From: Paramacrobiotus richtersi
Taxonomy: Eukaryota; Tardigrada; Eutardigrada; Parachela; Macrobiotidae
Assembly: GCA_034698045.1 (NCBI GenBank)
Contig: JAQGAU010000599.1
Coordinates: forward strand, 1 to 25,887
Reading direction: 5' to 3'
Length of the DNA: 25,887 nt
Notes under the pieces: model-generated
The model's input: the letters and a program-made list of their open reading frames with translations, nothing else
Told to the model about the DNA's origin: nothing
Databases searched by the model: none
In this document: piece by piece, positions 1 through 10,569 of the stretch
How positions within the stretch are numbered: position 1 is the first letter of the stretch
How the letters are laid out: each line of letters begins with the position of its first letter
Position numbers and translations under genes: made by a program

Positions 1-44
1 TCTGACACTCCTTACTACAAATCGCTCTTACGGTCTTTTCTTAG
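1..44 (+). other. 3' end of a PRMT5 intron
   Basis: The reading frame is open to the left edge, but the translated 1-44 has no resemblance to PRMT5. A pyrimidine run followed by TTAG at 41-44 gives the phase needed to make the Trp-Trp pair expected at this point of the protein. I read it as intron. Confidence 0.7.
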
Positions 45-3000
45 GTGGACACAAGTGAAAGCTTACCTTCCCACCAACCCAAAACTCTGTGTGGCGCTGG
101 AACTCGGCTCCACCTTTCCCTCGGCCAAAGTGGCCGAACGCTGGCTCGGCGAGCGTCTCCGTTGTATTGTCCTCCCCTCGGCCATCTGGAAACGGAATAA
201 AGCGGGTTTTCCGGTCCTCCCGGCGTCGGTTAAGCAGTTTCTGGTTAAATCGTTCCATTTGCCGTCGGTTACGTATCTTGTGTCGGTGCCGAATAAGGAT
301 TTACCTGTTGGAATTGGTGGTGCCGTTCCAGGTAAGAATACAGAGATTTGAGCCATTTTTATCAAATAAGATTAATTTTGGAAGAGATGTGTTTATTTGA
401 ATTTTAAGCCGAATCGCTGTAAAAATGATAAAAAAAATGATAAAAACGATAAAAAAAATGATAAAAAGTAATAGAAAATGATAAAAAGTAATAGAAAATG
501 ATAAAAAGTAATAAAAAATGATAAAAAATAAAAGATGAAAAGTAATAAAAAATGATAAAAAATCAATGATGAAAAGTAACAAAAAAATGATCAAAAATAA
601 ATGATAAAAACTGATCAAAAAAACGATACAAAAATTACTGATACAGCAGATCAACATTAAACGAACAACATCTTTAGCGACATAGTTATGTGTACGGTAT
701 TCAAACAGCGAGAATGGAACTACAGAATAGTGTGCAGCGAAAACTTATCGTACCTCTGATAGAAATTTTAAAAAAATTTTTGTAATTATTGTAACCTTAT
801 AAAATGTTATATATTTATCTTGTTTTAGTGTGTGTATGTACGAATTTACTTTCAGGATCCTTGCTGTATGAAAAAGACTCCCCCACCACCGGCGACACCA
901 TCTCCCCCCAGACAACCATCACGGAAATGAAGAACCGTTTTCTCTTCATCCTGCACTGCTACAAAACGTACTACAAGACCATCGACGATCCGGAACGGCG
1001 GCGATTGATGCGGGCGCTGGCGGATGTTCCCATCCGACCGCTGCAGCCGTTACGGGATCATTTGACCGCCGAGATTTATACTGTGTTTGAGACGGATCCG
1101 GTTAAGTATAGATTGTACGGGAGGGCGTGTAGCAAGGCGTTGGGGGACTTGAAGAAGAGGGGAAAGGGCGGGGAAGGCGAGAGGATTGTGGCCATGGTGT
1201 TGGGGGCGGGACGGGGGCCGTTGGTGACGGAGTTTGTCAAGGCGGCGGATGAGCTGGGGCTGCAGTATAAGGTGAGAATTTGTAATTTTAAATGAATTTC
1301 TGTCGTCGTTATCCAGCCCCGTTTTAAATTGCGTAAAAAATTTAAATTAATTTTTATTATTGATTATTAAAAATATCAAAATGTTTTGGTTTTTTTTATA
1401 ATTTGATCTAATTGGTGAAATGCTAAGTAACAGTAGATAAATAGATTTAAATGAGTTGTTACAGTACTTTAATAGTTTATTTACATAGAAAACGGCTAAA
1501 TAAGGAGTTCTTGGGTTATTAGAAAAATCGCACTCATATTAAGATGGATTTGTGTTTGGGATCTGGTACATTTTAGCAAGAATCTATTTATTTATTCTCT
1601 GTCAAATTATTTTAGTACATTTACCGAAATTTTATGTCCCGTTCTATAAGGATTCGTTCTAGCTCGATAATTTTTTAAATATAAAAATTGCAGATACGAT
1701 TATTGATTATATCGGTTGAGGGAAGAAGATTACTATGTTTAGTGTCCGTTAACCAAAAATGTTTGTGTTTTGTGGTTTCCTCTCGATCAACAACATTTTA
1801 GTGCAGAAAGTGTGCATTTTTGTCTTTTTCAGACGGCGTGTTTTTATTATAATATTAAATAAGTAAGAACCATACTATCGTATCATGAGTTGTGCCTTAT
1901 ATGAAACACTACAAAAATCAAATATATACACACAAAGTGTGCCTTTCCTACAGGTGTACGCGTTGGATAAGAACCCCATCGCCATCTGCGCCATGCTAGC
2001 CAAATTCGCCACCGACTGGGTCAATCACACCCACTGTATCGAGGTCGTCTCGTCGGATATGCGAGAATTCCAGCCGGAAGTCAAGGCCGACATTATCATC
2101 AGCGAACTCCTCGGATCATTTGGCTGCAACGAATTATCCCCGGAATGTCTAGATGGGGCGCAGCATCTGCTGAAACCGGATGGGATCTCCATTCCGTCAG
2201 AGTATAGCAATTTCCTCCAGCCGATGATGGCCACAGCCGTGTATGAGGATGTGGCCACGTTCGCGCCCAAGAAACAGGCCATTTTGAATGAGCTGGTGCT
2301 GATGGAGATGCGGGGGGTTGTGCCGGTTGCGGATTATCAGAAGGCGTTTACTTTTACGCATCCGAATTTTGGTGAGTCTGGTACATGTGATTGAGTAATG
2401 AAATGAGTTTATGTCTGAAGGGAATGTTTTTAAGATGAGCAATCAGCGAAATGGAATTTTTCGTGTTGATGTTTTGTATCGTGTTGATATTATGATCGTT
2501 CTTGCGTAAGTCAGTATTCTCGTTTTCGTCTAGCACATGCTGTAAGTGATTTAATTATGTTGTCATTATTTGACAAATCGCATTTATTCTTACGTATAAA
2601 GCAGACAGGTTTTACGTGTAAATGAAAAAAATTAAAATTTAGCGAAATTGTCTCAGTGTAAGCTTCTGTAATAAATTTGGTAAAATTAATCAAAAGCCAC
2701 GGAAAATTAACTGAATTGATTACGATGAACAATCAGAATCTGAAATGAGTTTTTGTTTCGATATTTATCTGAACTGCAGGAAGGTACATAGGTTTAGCGT
2801 CCAGATTTGTCTGATTATGATGATAAGTTTGTCGCTTTTTTGTTACTGTACAGATGAGTGACAAGGGATCAAACAAGACTAACACTAAATGCATTACTTG
2901 TATATTGACAGAATCTCATTCCAATGAGCGCGAGGTGACACTCACCTTCAAATCCGACATGGCCTACACCCTCTCCGGGTTCGCTGGGTACTTCGATCTG

Positions 3001-3246
3001 ATCCTGTACAAGGACATCTCCATGAACCTGTGTCCGGACATCCACACGGCCGGATTGACCAGCTGGTTCCCGGCCTTCTTCCCCCTGATCCAGCAGGTGG
3101 AGATTGCCGCCGGTGATGTGATTCAGGTGACCATTGCGCGGAAGGTGCGGGTCAGTGAGCGACGGGTGTACTATGTGTGGCAGCTGCACAAACCGGTGGT
3201 ACTGCCCATCCAGAATGCCCGCCCGGATCACTGGATCTCCCTGTGA
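45..3246 (+). CDS. PRMT5: PRMT5, protein arginine N-methyltransferase 5 (3' four exons; N-terminus off the left edge)
   Basis: Type II arginine methyltransferase that places symmetric dimethyl-arginine on Sm/LSm proteins, histones and other substrates using SAM, usually with MEP50. Inferred exons are 45-331, 856-1271, 1954-2371 and 2912-3246; all phases join and give 484 residues plus stop. The first exon follows a good acceptor (TTTTCTTAG at 36-44) and aligns with the end of the human TIM-barrel (WWHNFR..VALEIG region). Exon 2 has the PRMT5-type segment YTVFETDPVKY, whose Phe (codon 1086-1088) matches human F327, and SAM motif I MVLGAGRGPLV. Exon 3 has SSDMRE and the double-Glu loop SELLGSFGCNELSPE (Glu codons 2104 and 2131). 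Exon 4 has GFAGYF and the substrate-contacting SWFP. The acidic ribose-contact residue is Asp (YALDKNP) where human has Glu. About 35 extra residues sit between barrel and Rossmann fold (about 865-1000). The last exon must start at 2912 for phase; the Met at 2854 is intronic. Confidence 0.95.
332..855 (+). other. PRMT5 intron with A-rich minisatellite
   Basis: Donor is GTAAGA at 332 and acceptor ends TTTCAG at 855. The left half is filled by an A-rich tandem repeat, described separately. The remainder is AT-rich with nothing recognisable. Confidence 0.85.
418..632. repeat. A-rich tandem repeat, AAAATGAT / AAAAAGTAAT type
   Basis: Roughly 20 imperfect units built from (A)n-TGAT and AAAAAGTAAT-AG run from about 418 to 632. 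The best-preserved stretch is 460-520, where a unit of about 21 bases repeats three times. Strand composition is extreme, with almost no C on the plus strand. It lies wholly inside a PRMT5 intron. The minus-strand open frame across it is a low-complexity artefact. Confidence 0.85.
1272..1953 (+). other. PRMT5 intron
   Basis: Donor is GTGAGA at 1272 and acceptor TTTCCTACAG ends at 1953, phase 0. It is AT-rich, with no gene, RNA or repeat recognised. Confidence 0.85.
2372..2911 (+). other. PRMT5 last intron
   Basis: Donor is GTGAGT at 2372. Two acceptor candidates exist. TACTGTACAG ending at 2853 is the better-looking site but gives the wrong phase and an immediate stop. TATATTGACAG ending at 2911 restores phase and gives HPNF-E-SHSNE, matching the family spacing. 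No other feature was seen. Confidence 0.8.
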
Positions 3247-3474
3247 AGGAAATGGAATTTTGGTGATTTTTTGGTATGGAATATTGGTGGATTTTGTTGT
3301 TTGGCATAAGAAATGGGACATGGGTGTTTAATTTTTTTTCTGGATTTGACGTTGTTATTTTGTTTATTATAATGATGACGAAGAAGGTGAATATGGTAAT
3401 GGTGATTTTTTTTAACACGGGTTGTTTGTTGCTAATTCTGTTTTGGGGTGGTTGGTTGTTTCTGTTGTTGGAAT

Positions 3475-3480
3475 AATAAA
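3475..3480 (+). terminator. Likely PRMT5 polyadenylation signal
   Basis: A canonical AATAAA lies 229 bases after the PRMT5 stop and is followed by a T/G-rich stretch (TCTGTTGAATCGTTTTTATC). It is the first AATAAA after the gene on this strand. Confidence 0.65.
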
Positions 3481-3988
3481 TTCGGGCTTCTGTTGAATCG
3501 TTTTTATCGTCATTGGGGATCGCAGGTGCGATTAATTGTGGATTGCTGTTTCCGGGACAATTAATTTTGTAGTAACTAGCGAATATTATGATAGCTACAT
3601 AACTGGAAAAGTTGAATTTCTAGTTTTTTTACTAAACAAATTCCGACGAACTCAACGAAGAAAATTTAAAACGGAAAATTTTGAAAAAAGAAGGCAAAAA
3701 TCGAGCATTCTCCAGCAAAAGTTTGAACGAATCAACGAAATCGTTTTCTGGAGTTGTAAAACTTTCTGAAGGTACAACAAAATGTTTCTAATACATACAC
3801 GCCACAATAATGAGACCATCGGAACAATTTTTCGGCGACTTGCACACTCCTTCTGTATTTACAAACGGAATCGTTCCTCTGACAGAAATTCACCAAAAAC
3901 CAGTATTCCTCGATCATTACAAAACTATCCGCCTCCACAAAAAAAGAAAGACTTTTCAGAGATGAATTTCCTGTTAACAAAGCTGAAA
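3481..3988. other. Tail-to-tail spacer between PRMT5 and the acidic-tailed gene
   Basis: It is AT-rich. I saw no AATAAA on the minus strand for the neighbouring gene and no coding signal. The 178-residue plus-strand frame that starts at 3782 is mostly the antisense of the acidic tail. Confidence 0.6.
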
Positions 3989-5091
3989 TCAGAACGTATG
4001 ATTGTCATTCTCATTGTCCATGGCCCCATCATCAAACCCGCCCTCATCATCCTCGAAATCGGCATTGGCGGTGTAGTCATCGATATCCGAGTCGGATTTC
4101 GGTACATTGGTGTCTTCTTCCTCATCCTCCTGCGCTTCTTTGGCGTCTTCATCCTCGGCAGCGGCCGGTTTGGTTCTGGGGGTTTCCGCTTCGTCGGCGT
4201 CCATTTCCTCCGCTTTGGCCTGCTCTTCGTCGGTTTTTTCGACGACTTTTTTCGTGGGTTTTTTAGTGACACGAGACTTTTTGGCAGCGAAATCGGGAGG
4301 ACAAAAATACTTTGCTAAAATAAGAAAATGAAACTTTTTTCAAAATCAACTATAAAATGATTTATCGACATACAGACCACAAAAAGTACCGAACGTGCAA
4401 TAAAAATGAATAATAAACAAAATTAACACTAATAAGCGGAAATCAGCATAATATTATAACGACATGATGGAAAAATTTAATAGTAAATACTAAGCAAAAC
4501 AGATCCAGGAAAAATCACCATGTAAATTATTATTTCATAAATCGATGCTTTAGAAAATTTATAAAAATTTATATGATGCGCTGCATGATAGACAGATAAT
4601 TATATAATTTTTTTTACATGGAAATCTATGTTGACATTTTAATTTTTGTAAAGATAAATTTTAAATTTTCTTACAAGTGACAAGTCGCAAAGCATTCTTT
4701 TTGCATTATCAAGCAGATTCAAGCTCAAGCTGATTTTCATTTATTTACGAACATGTTTATATTTAAATTCAATTTTTTATGACACACTTGGTTTAAAAAC
4801 GTCATTATTGAAGCGTCTGGCTCGGCATTCGTCGATAACTTGTCGATATTTCAGGCAACTGCTGATGGTGGCCTTCTTCTTTTCACTGACGTACGGTTCA
4901 GGCACAGTAAGAGGCTAAACGTCAGAACAAAAATACAATGAACATCAAACCATAGGGAACACGACCGAGCTCAAACGCACCGGATATAACGGCTGGGAAC
5001 CTTCGGGGAATTCTCCAGGGTTCGCCGCTGCAGCGGACGAAGTGGAAGATGCATTTCCAGCTGGATTCGCTGATACTTCCGTTTTTGCCAT
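3989..5091 (-). CDS. Acidic-tailed protein, probably RNA polymerase III subunit RPC7 (POLR3G-like)
   Basis: Inferred exons in gene order are 5091-4981, 4914-4788 and 4314-3989, total 564 bases and 187 residues. The ATG at 5091 sits in a good context (CACGATGG). The order is an Ala/Ser-rich N-terminus, a Pro-rich stretch ending QPLYP/PLTVPEP, a basic helix-like segment (SEKKKATISSCLKYRQVIDE), FKPTKYFCPPDF, a lysine-rich hinge (KKSRVTKKPTKK), then about 75 residues very rich in Glu/Asp, ending DDYTANADFEDDEGGFDD. RPC7 family proteins share this layout: an N-terminal LxPPPLFP-type motif, a Lys-rich linker and an acidic tail with DY-x(3-5)-FEDGDDF. RPC7 belongs to the Pol III heterotrimer that acts in initiation. 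The assignment rests on architecture plus the tail motif and is tentative; the gene structure is firmer. The first intron could instead use the donor at 4950, giving 36 bases and 10 more residues. Confidence 0.65.
4315..4787 (-). other. Intron of the acidic-tailed gene
   Basis: On the minus strand the donor is GTGTGT (4787 downward) and the acceptor is TTTTCTTATTTTAG, ending at 4315. The phase is 1 and joins Pro-Thr-Lys-Tyr. The sequence is AT-rich with no other feature seen. Confidence 0.65.
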
Positions 5092-5605
5092 CGTGGGTAC
5101 TATTGGGACAGCGTCATAAATGCATAAACGGGTAATCAAATAACTATTACTTTCCCTCAGTTTTCACTTTCCAAACCACTGCTTGCCTTCTAAAATCTAA
5201 TCTTCTGTGAGTTCCCAGTTCTGCAAGATGTTTTGCTTTTTTCGCCAGCTGGAAAAGAAGGGTTGGAAGCGGAAGTCGGTTCCATTTCCATTTACTACCA
5301 GCTTGTAGGAACCCCACTGGGGTGCACATCACAGTTATATACTCTAATGGAAAGCGAACGTTGACAACTGCATTAATTTTGAAAACTTGTTGATTAATTT
5401 TTTGGAAGTGGCGGAATTCTCGAAGGACCACTATGAACAAAACTTAAAAACCCCTTTCTTTTTGTTTTCTATTGTTCTGTGTTGTTCTCCATGTAGAATT
5501 AATTTTTTTTGGCATAGGAAGGTTGGCTGATTGAATTACGAGCATTCTTTTGAGTCTGGAGTTTGGACTGCTCGTTTCGTTGTACTTTGACAACAGAATC
5601 GGAAA
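5092..5605. promoter_or_regulatory. Shared head-to-head promoter region (acidic-tailed gene / METTL16)
   Basis: These 514 bases separate the two divergent start codons, so both promoters and both 5' untranslated regions must lie here. No TATA box at a convincing distance was seen. A 97-residue minus-strand frame (5147-5440) lies inside; it matches nothing I recognise and has no clear splice link to the gene, so it is treated as non-coding. Confidence 0.6.
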
Positions 5606-8600
5606 ATGTCGCTCAACCGTTTCATGCACCCGCGAAACATCTACAAATCCCCACCAGATTTCCGGAAACTCTCCGAAACCCATCCCGAACTCCTCGAGCA
5701 CTTGACAATCCATCCCGAACCCAAAAGCGTCGCCTACAACTTCGAGAATCCCGCGGCCCTCCGCGCCCTGACATGCGCGTTGCTGCATCGCGATTTCGGT
5801 TTATCGGTTGATGTCCCGCTGAATCACCTCATTCCCACGATACCCAATCGCCTGAACTATATATTATGGGTGGAAGATTTACTGGAAAGTCATGGACTGG
5901 GGGGAGGCGAGGTGTGGGGCCTGGATGTGGGGGCCGGAGCGTCGTGTGTTTATCCGTTGATTGGGTGTAAGAAGAACGGATGGGGGTTTGTGGCGACGGA
6001 ATCAAATCAGGAAGCACTGCAGTTTGCTAAAAACAATGTGGAAAAGAATGGACTTGTGGAGAAAATATTAGGTGAATTATTTTTGTTAATTTCGTTCGAT
6101 AGTTTTTGAAATTTTGCTTTTTTTTGAAAGTGATCTGACAATTACTTTAGACAAGAATGTCAATAATCGTGTGATTGTAAGAAGCGAATAGGAAGTTTTA
6201 TTTCCTTATGGGGCGGAAAATAGGAAAAAGGAAAGGAATCGTTTTTTAGAAGCGTTCTGACAATCTTACAACGGTTTACCTGACGTACCTGCGTTTTCTA
6301 CTCGCTTTAAGCCTGTACACTACGAGACCCATATACGTTGTAGAAGTGGACCGGTAACCGATGACACGGTGACAGTTTTTAATTTGGAACTGAGTTCGTT
6401 TTGTCGCGTGTATGGACCGTCCGTTACTTTTCCCATATCTTTCCAACATTTCGCTTTCGACTTAAATAAAAATTGTGTTATTTTCGTTCTTTTTTTAATC
6501 ATTTGTAAATTCCGGTCTCGTGTGTTTGATAAAAGTTCTGGATACTGGTGTGAAACTTTCCTGTCTGACAGTTAACTCTGAAAAAACAGTAAAGCGTCGT
6601 CTATATGATTTTGTAATTTAATTATTTCACTATTTGGGTTTGATAGTTTAAATGAGTGTTTTATTTAACGGGTTGTTACTCTGCTAAATTATTTATATAT
6701 ATTTTTTTAATTTATTTAATAATATTATTTATGACTATATCCTATCTTGAACAGTTTCTGCTCGTAGTGGTGAAAGGCAGCGACACTTCTCCGTTGATTT
6801 CCGCTGTCGAATCCACCGGCCGACAGTTCGCCTTCTGCATGTCGAATCCTCCGTTTTTTGAATCCCAGTCCGAGCGGGATGAAAAAGCCTCGTATAAACC
6901 CCCGAAATTAAGCGCTAATCCCGTGGCTGAATCGGACGCGGTGGCGGAAGGCGGGGAGGTGGCGTTTGTGGGGAAAATGATCGAGGAGAGTGTGGCACTG
7001 GGAAATAAGATACAGTACGTATGAATATTCGTAGTGTATTGGCACGTGTGGATCGAGATATTCTGTGTGTAAGAAGTTAGCCCGATAAAAGAGTTATTAA
7101 AGCGTGTCGTGGTTGGAATTAGCCTGTCTTTTCGTAGTTTTTTTCCAAAGTAAAGTTCTTTGAATGTCAGATTGTTCGACGTTTAAGAACCTTGATTCGG
7201 TGAGTTTTTTCTTAACCAGGGATTTTTTTTTTACCTGTCACCTTCTTTACGAAGTGTAAATAGTTAAATCGATATTCTCGTTTGAATATTACTTTCAGTA
7301 ATTCTCCGTTACTATTATTCGAATAATTTGGCTTTGAAGATTGTTGCAGATTTTTTGCTTGCATTATCAGGTTGTGCCATTTTGTTCTCCGATGTGTATA
7401 TAGTTTTGCTTCGAATTTCTGGTAATTACTGATAATGATTTTGGAAATAAATTGCAGAGAACCGATAGTTTATCGTATAATTTCGAAGTAATATTTTAAA
7501 ATGAGTGTTTTGTTAGATCCTCTACAGATACGTCTTCTATTTGTCGAAATGGTAATTTACCTACAATAGATACAGTGGCTGCGTTTCCAGTTTGTTTTTC
7601 TTGGGATAATTACAAAATTTCGAAAACTGGCCTTAATTATTGTTGCCCGCTGTGCTGAATCAAATCGACAAACAAATCGGTCTACATGTAAAATTTTAAA
7701 ATGTTCTTTGTTGTTGATTCTTTTACACTGTTAATTTTCTCCTTAAAATTCGATTTTACAATTGTTCAGGGTAAATTTGATATTTATCAGTTGACGATAT
7801 TTTCAGGATCTACACTTCCATGTTGGGCAAAAAATCCAGCCTCGCCCCTCTAAAATCCCTCCTCACCGCTAAACACCTCTCCTTCACCACAACCGAGTTC
7901 TGTCAGGGCCGCACCATGCGGTGGGGTTTAGCCTGGTCCCCCACCCTCAACCTGCAAACCCACCCTCTTCCCCACCCCTTGAAGGCGCACAAGAAGCCCG
8001 TCTCCTATCCGATCGATTTCGGCAGCCAATCGGAGAGTTCCCGCATGGAAGTGTGTCTGCGACTGCTCGGCTTGTTGAAGGATGATCTGCGCATGTATGT
8101 CGTGCCGGTGGGGACCGGCAAGTGGCGGGTGGCGTGTACGGAGGTGTTGTGGCGGAATCAGCGGCGGAAGCGGCGACATGAGAAGGAAGCTATGGAGGTA
8201 TGGTTTTGATTTTAGACCTGTTTTGCGTGCGCGAAGTTGGTCAGTGTCCGGTTTGTGTTCGTAATTCCGGTAACCGTATCGTGAGTAAATCATTACTAAC
8301 TAGATAATTGATTTTTTTACTGCAGTTTGGGAATAGCAGATAATCATGTTATACATTAACTGGTGATCGAATAATACTAACGTATCTACTTAACTAATTT
8401 ATTTATACTAACTTATCTACCGGGCTACCTTATTTTCTGGGCTGACACCGAATAAATTATTATTATTACTAATTTAACCGCTCGTTGTTTAATGAAAGAA
8501 GTCTGGCCGCGATGGATCTATATAGAGAATCGTAGTGTAATGGCTGTTATATCTTCGGCACTGTTAAGGCTGACGAATGAATTCTTCATGGCTGAAGAAG

Positions 8601-9488
8601 ATATATCACAAAAGTGTATTGAAACAGTTTTTTGTAAACCTCTATGAAATCTGTAAGAAAAATTGCACGTGCATTTTACATAATTTGCCAAGAGAATGCT
8701 TTAATCGTCGTCTGTTTTGTGAGCAGCTGGTTGGGTTCGATTTGTGTTCGTAATTTTTTGTACATTACGGTTTTCCTTAGCATGAGTAATGGTTCATTAT
8801 TAATTAGGTAATTGATTTTTTACTGCAGATTATCAGTCTTGGAATAACAGAAGCCTGATGATTTAACAGATTTTATTGGGTGATCGACTGCCTTGTTTAA
8901 CGGCTCTTTGCTGAATGAAATGAGTTTACGTAGAGAATCGTAGTGTAATGGCTGTTATACATTGCCCTTTAGTGGATTGTTGATGTTAACGAGCTAATTC
9001 TTAGTGGCTGAAGATAAAACATCACTAACTCGTGGTAAAGCCTTTTTTACTAGGCTTTTCAGAAAAGTAAAACTTTTCTGAAATCTGCACGTGCATTTCA
9101 GAATCCTTTATCATTCCCGCTTATCATACACGTTTAGGAGTAATTACTGTTTCAGGCTATACAGATAGTTATTCATTTTGATGTCCAGTTTTCAACCCTA
9201 ACGACTGGTGAGAGCCAGTGCAGAAATACTGCTTCTGCAGAGGTGTAGAAATTAAAGTGTACTGTGCGATCGTCCATTATGTAAAGTTGATTCATGGGTT
9301 TACAGGTGGATGGGGAAAGTGTGCCGGAGAATGGGAAAATGGTCGACGGGTATATCCTGCAGTTTTTCGTGATCGTCAAGGCCGATGCATTCCGGTATAC
9401 GGTGGAGCTCGAATGGATCGACGGGGAGAATCTACATGAAGTGGTGGTGTTTTTAAAGAACCGGTTGCACGATGTTGTCGCCAAGTGA
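5606..9488 (+). CDS. METTL16: METTL16, U6 snRNA / MAT2A N6-adenosine methyltransferase (complete)
   Basis: Uses SAM to methylate an adenosine in U6 snRNA and in MAT2A hairpins, in the nucleus. Inferred exons are 5606-6071, 6768-7014, 7807-8197 and 9306-9488, total 1,287 bases and 428 residues. The start is set by homology (MSLNRFMHPRNIYKSPPDF against human MALSKSMHARNRYKDKPPDF) and A at -3. Motifs in order are RALTCALLHRDFGLS, LIPTIPNRLNYILWVEDLL, the SAM loop DVGAGASCVYPL, catalytic NPPFF (in CMSNPPFF), AEGGEVAFV, MLGKKSSLAPL and TEFCQGRTMRWGLAWS. The last exon encodes the end of the vertebrate-conserved region (VKADAFRYTVELEWIDGENL). It is shorter than human (562) mainly because the linker between catalytic core and C-terminal domain is reduced. 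The exon 1-2 join uses the acceptor at 6767 (CTCGTAG) for phase; a nearer one at 6754 is out of phase. Confidence 0.93.
6072..6767 (+). other. METTL16 intron 1
   Basis: Donor is GTGAAT at 6072, acceptor ends at 6767, phase 1. It is T-rich near the 3' end. No further feature was seen. Confidence 0.75.
7015..7806 (+). other. METTL16 intron 2
   Basis: Donor is GTACGT at 7015 and acceptor ATATTTTCAG ends at 7806. The Gln codon is split 2+1 and the join gives KIQIYTSMLGKK, matching human RLRWYSCMLGKK. It is AT-rich with no other feature seen. Confidence 0.85.
8217..8680 (+). repeat. Intron-internal direct duplication, copy 1
   Basis: This block matches 8710-9100 in order. Shared blocks include TTTGTGTTCGTAATT, TAATTGATTTTTT-ACTGCAG, AGAGAATCGTAGTGTAATGG followed by CTGTTATA, and GCACGTGCATTT. 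Copy 1 carries extra sequence between the blocks (about 8390-8500). Confidence 0.85.
8710..9100 (+). repeat. Intron-internal direct duplication, copy 2
   Basis: Second copy of the 8217-8680 segment with the same block order. It includes a second ACTGCAG downstream of a T-run, which resembles a splice acceptor in both copies. Confidence 0.85.
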
Positions 9489-10569
9489 GGGCAGTATTGC
9501 AGATTTTGCTCATCCAAGCTTGTGATCTGTATTTTTTGTAAACGGAATAAGTCTAACAAAAAGGTTACTACTACGGGAAGTTCCGATTATCGTTTCTTTG
9601 TTAAATTAATTGCAGATATTTCGCTGATAGGATGGTTGCTTATTTGCGAAACCTTTCCTCTATTATAAAAGTCGCTGTCAGTGAGTCGAACGAAATACAT
9701 GACATTCATTAAGAAAGAGTGGGGGAAATCTGATTTGGTTTTAAGTTTATTATAGTTAGTGTTTAAAAATTTCGTGTGGAAAAGTACAGGTAGTGTGTCC
9801 TACGAAAGTGTACGTCACACAAAGATTATAAGTAGTTTCCATTTTTTCAGAAAACCTGAACCACAGGTATAGCAATTCTGTACATCATGATGATCGAAAA
9901 TGATGATGATTGAAAACTCTATAATCATGATTCGGTACCGTGCCTTAACTAAATCAACGTTTTGTACTGTACTTGTGGTAAAGCTTCAGGATTCAGCGCG
10001 CTGTAACAGCGTCGCTGTTACAACTGGAGGTGTTAGTTACGTCAACGTCCACCACGTAAAAATCATTAGTAGTTAGCTCCTGCTGGTGTTTCGTACACTG
10101 AACAGTTTATCACACAGTATACCCCGCAGTTTATCCCACAGTACACTCAACACTCAGCAGGAGCCGAATAGAAATGATGTTTAAGCAACGTCCACCGCAC
10201 TTCACAGCCAGCTGTAGCTACCGCTTTCTATCCCAACAGAGTTCAAGAGCATGGGCTATCGGACGAATCGTGAATCGTTGCAAATTTTCCTTACCGTGGC
10301 CTTTGGGCTGACAATTGACTAGTTTATCGCACACTGCCATAACTACAGTATACACAGTACACGCGGTTTATTGGTAGTACACGATTTATTCAATGTTATT
10401 GTGCTCTGTTTGCATAAAGACTGATTTAATTTCAGAAATAACTGTAAACAGGCAGCTGTGTTATAGTACTAGTATTACTTATATAATTTGAAAATGGCAT
10501 GATGGTTCATTAAGATTTCATAGAAAGGCTTGATGTACGGCGTTCAATACTTGTATAGCCTTATTGCGA
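9489..10569. other. Intergenic, METTL16 to receptor 1
   Basis: Contains the METTL16 3' untranslated region; no clear AATAAA was seen close to the stop. A short perfect hairpin (TGTAACAGCG-T-CGCTGTTACA) lies at 10002-10022. No coding signal was seen. Confidence 0.6.

Larger units (their letters stand above)
8198..9305 (+). other. METTL16 intron 3
   Basis: Donor is GTATGG at 8198 and acceptor GGGTTTACAG ends at 9305, phase 0. Most of it is two diverged direct copies of one segment, listed separately. Confidence 0.85.

Noticed and set aside
301-657. 118-residue minus-strand hydrophobic frame rich in Phe/Ile/Leu
   Set aside because: It is the translation of the A-rich tandem repeat in a PRMT5 intron.
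2854-2911. ATG at 2854 as start of a separate 130-residue gene
   Set aside because: The frame is the last PRMT5 exon. Splicing into 2912 keeps phase and matches the family, so 2854-2911 is intron.
3782-4318. 178-residue plus-strand frame
   Set aside because: From about 3990 on it is the antisense of the acidic C-terminal exon of the minus-strand gene; the repeated F/G/R composition is the mirror of Asp/Glu codons.
5147-5440. 97-residue minus-strand frame in the head-to-head promoter
   Set aside because: No recognised similarity. It ends in a stop before the acidic-tailed gene and no convincing splice pair joins the two. It may be 5' untranslated sequence.
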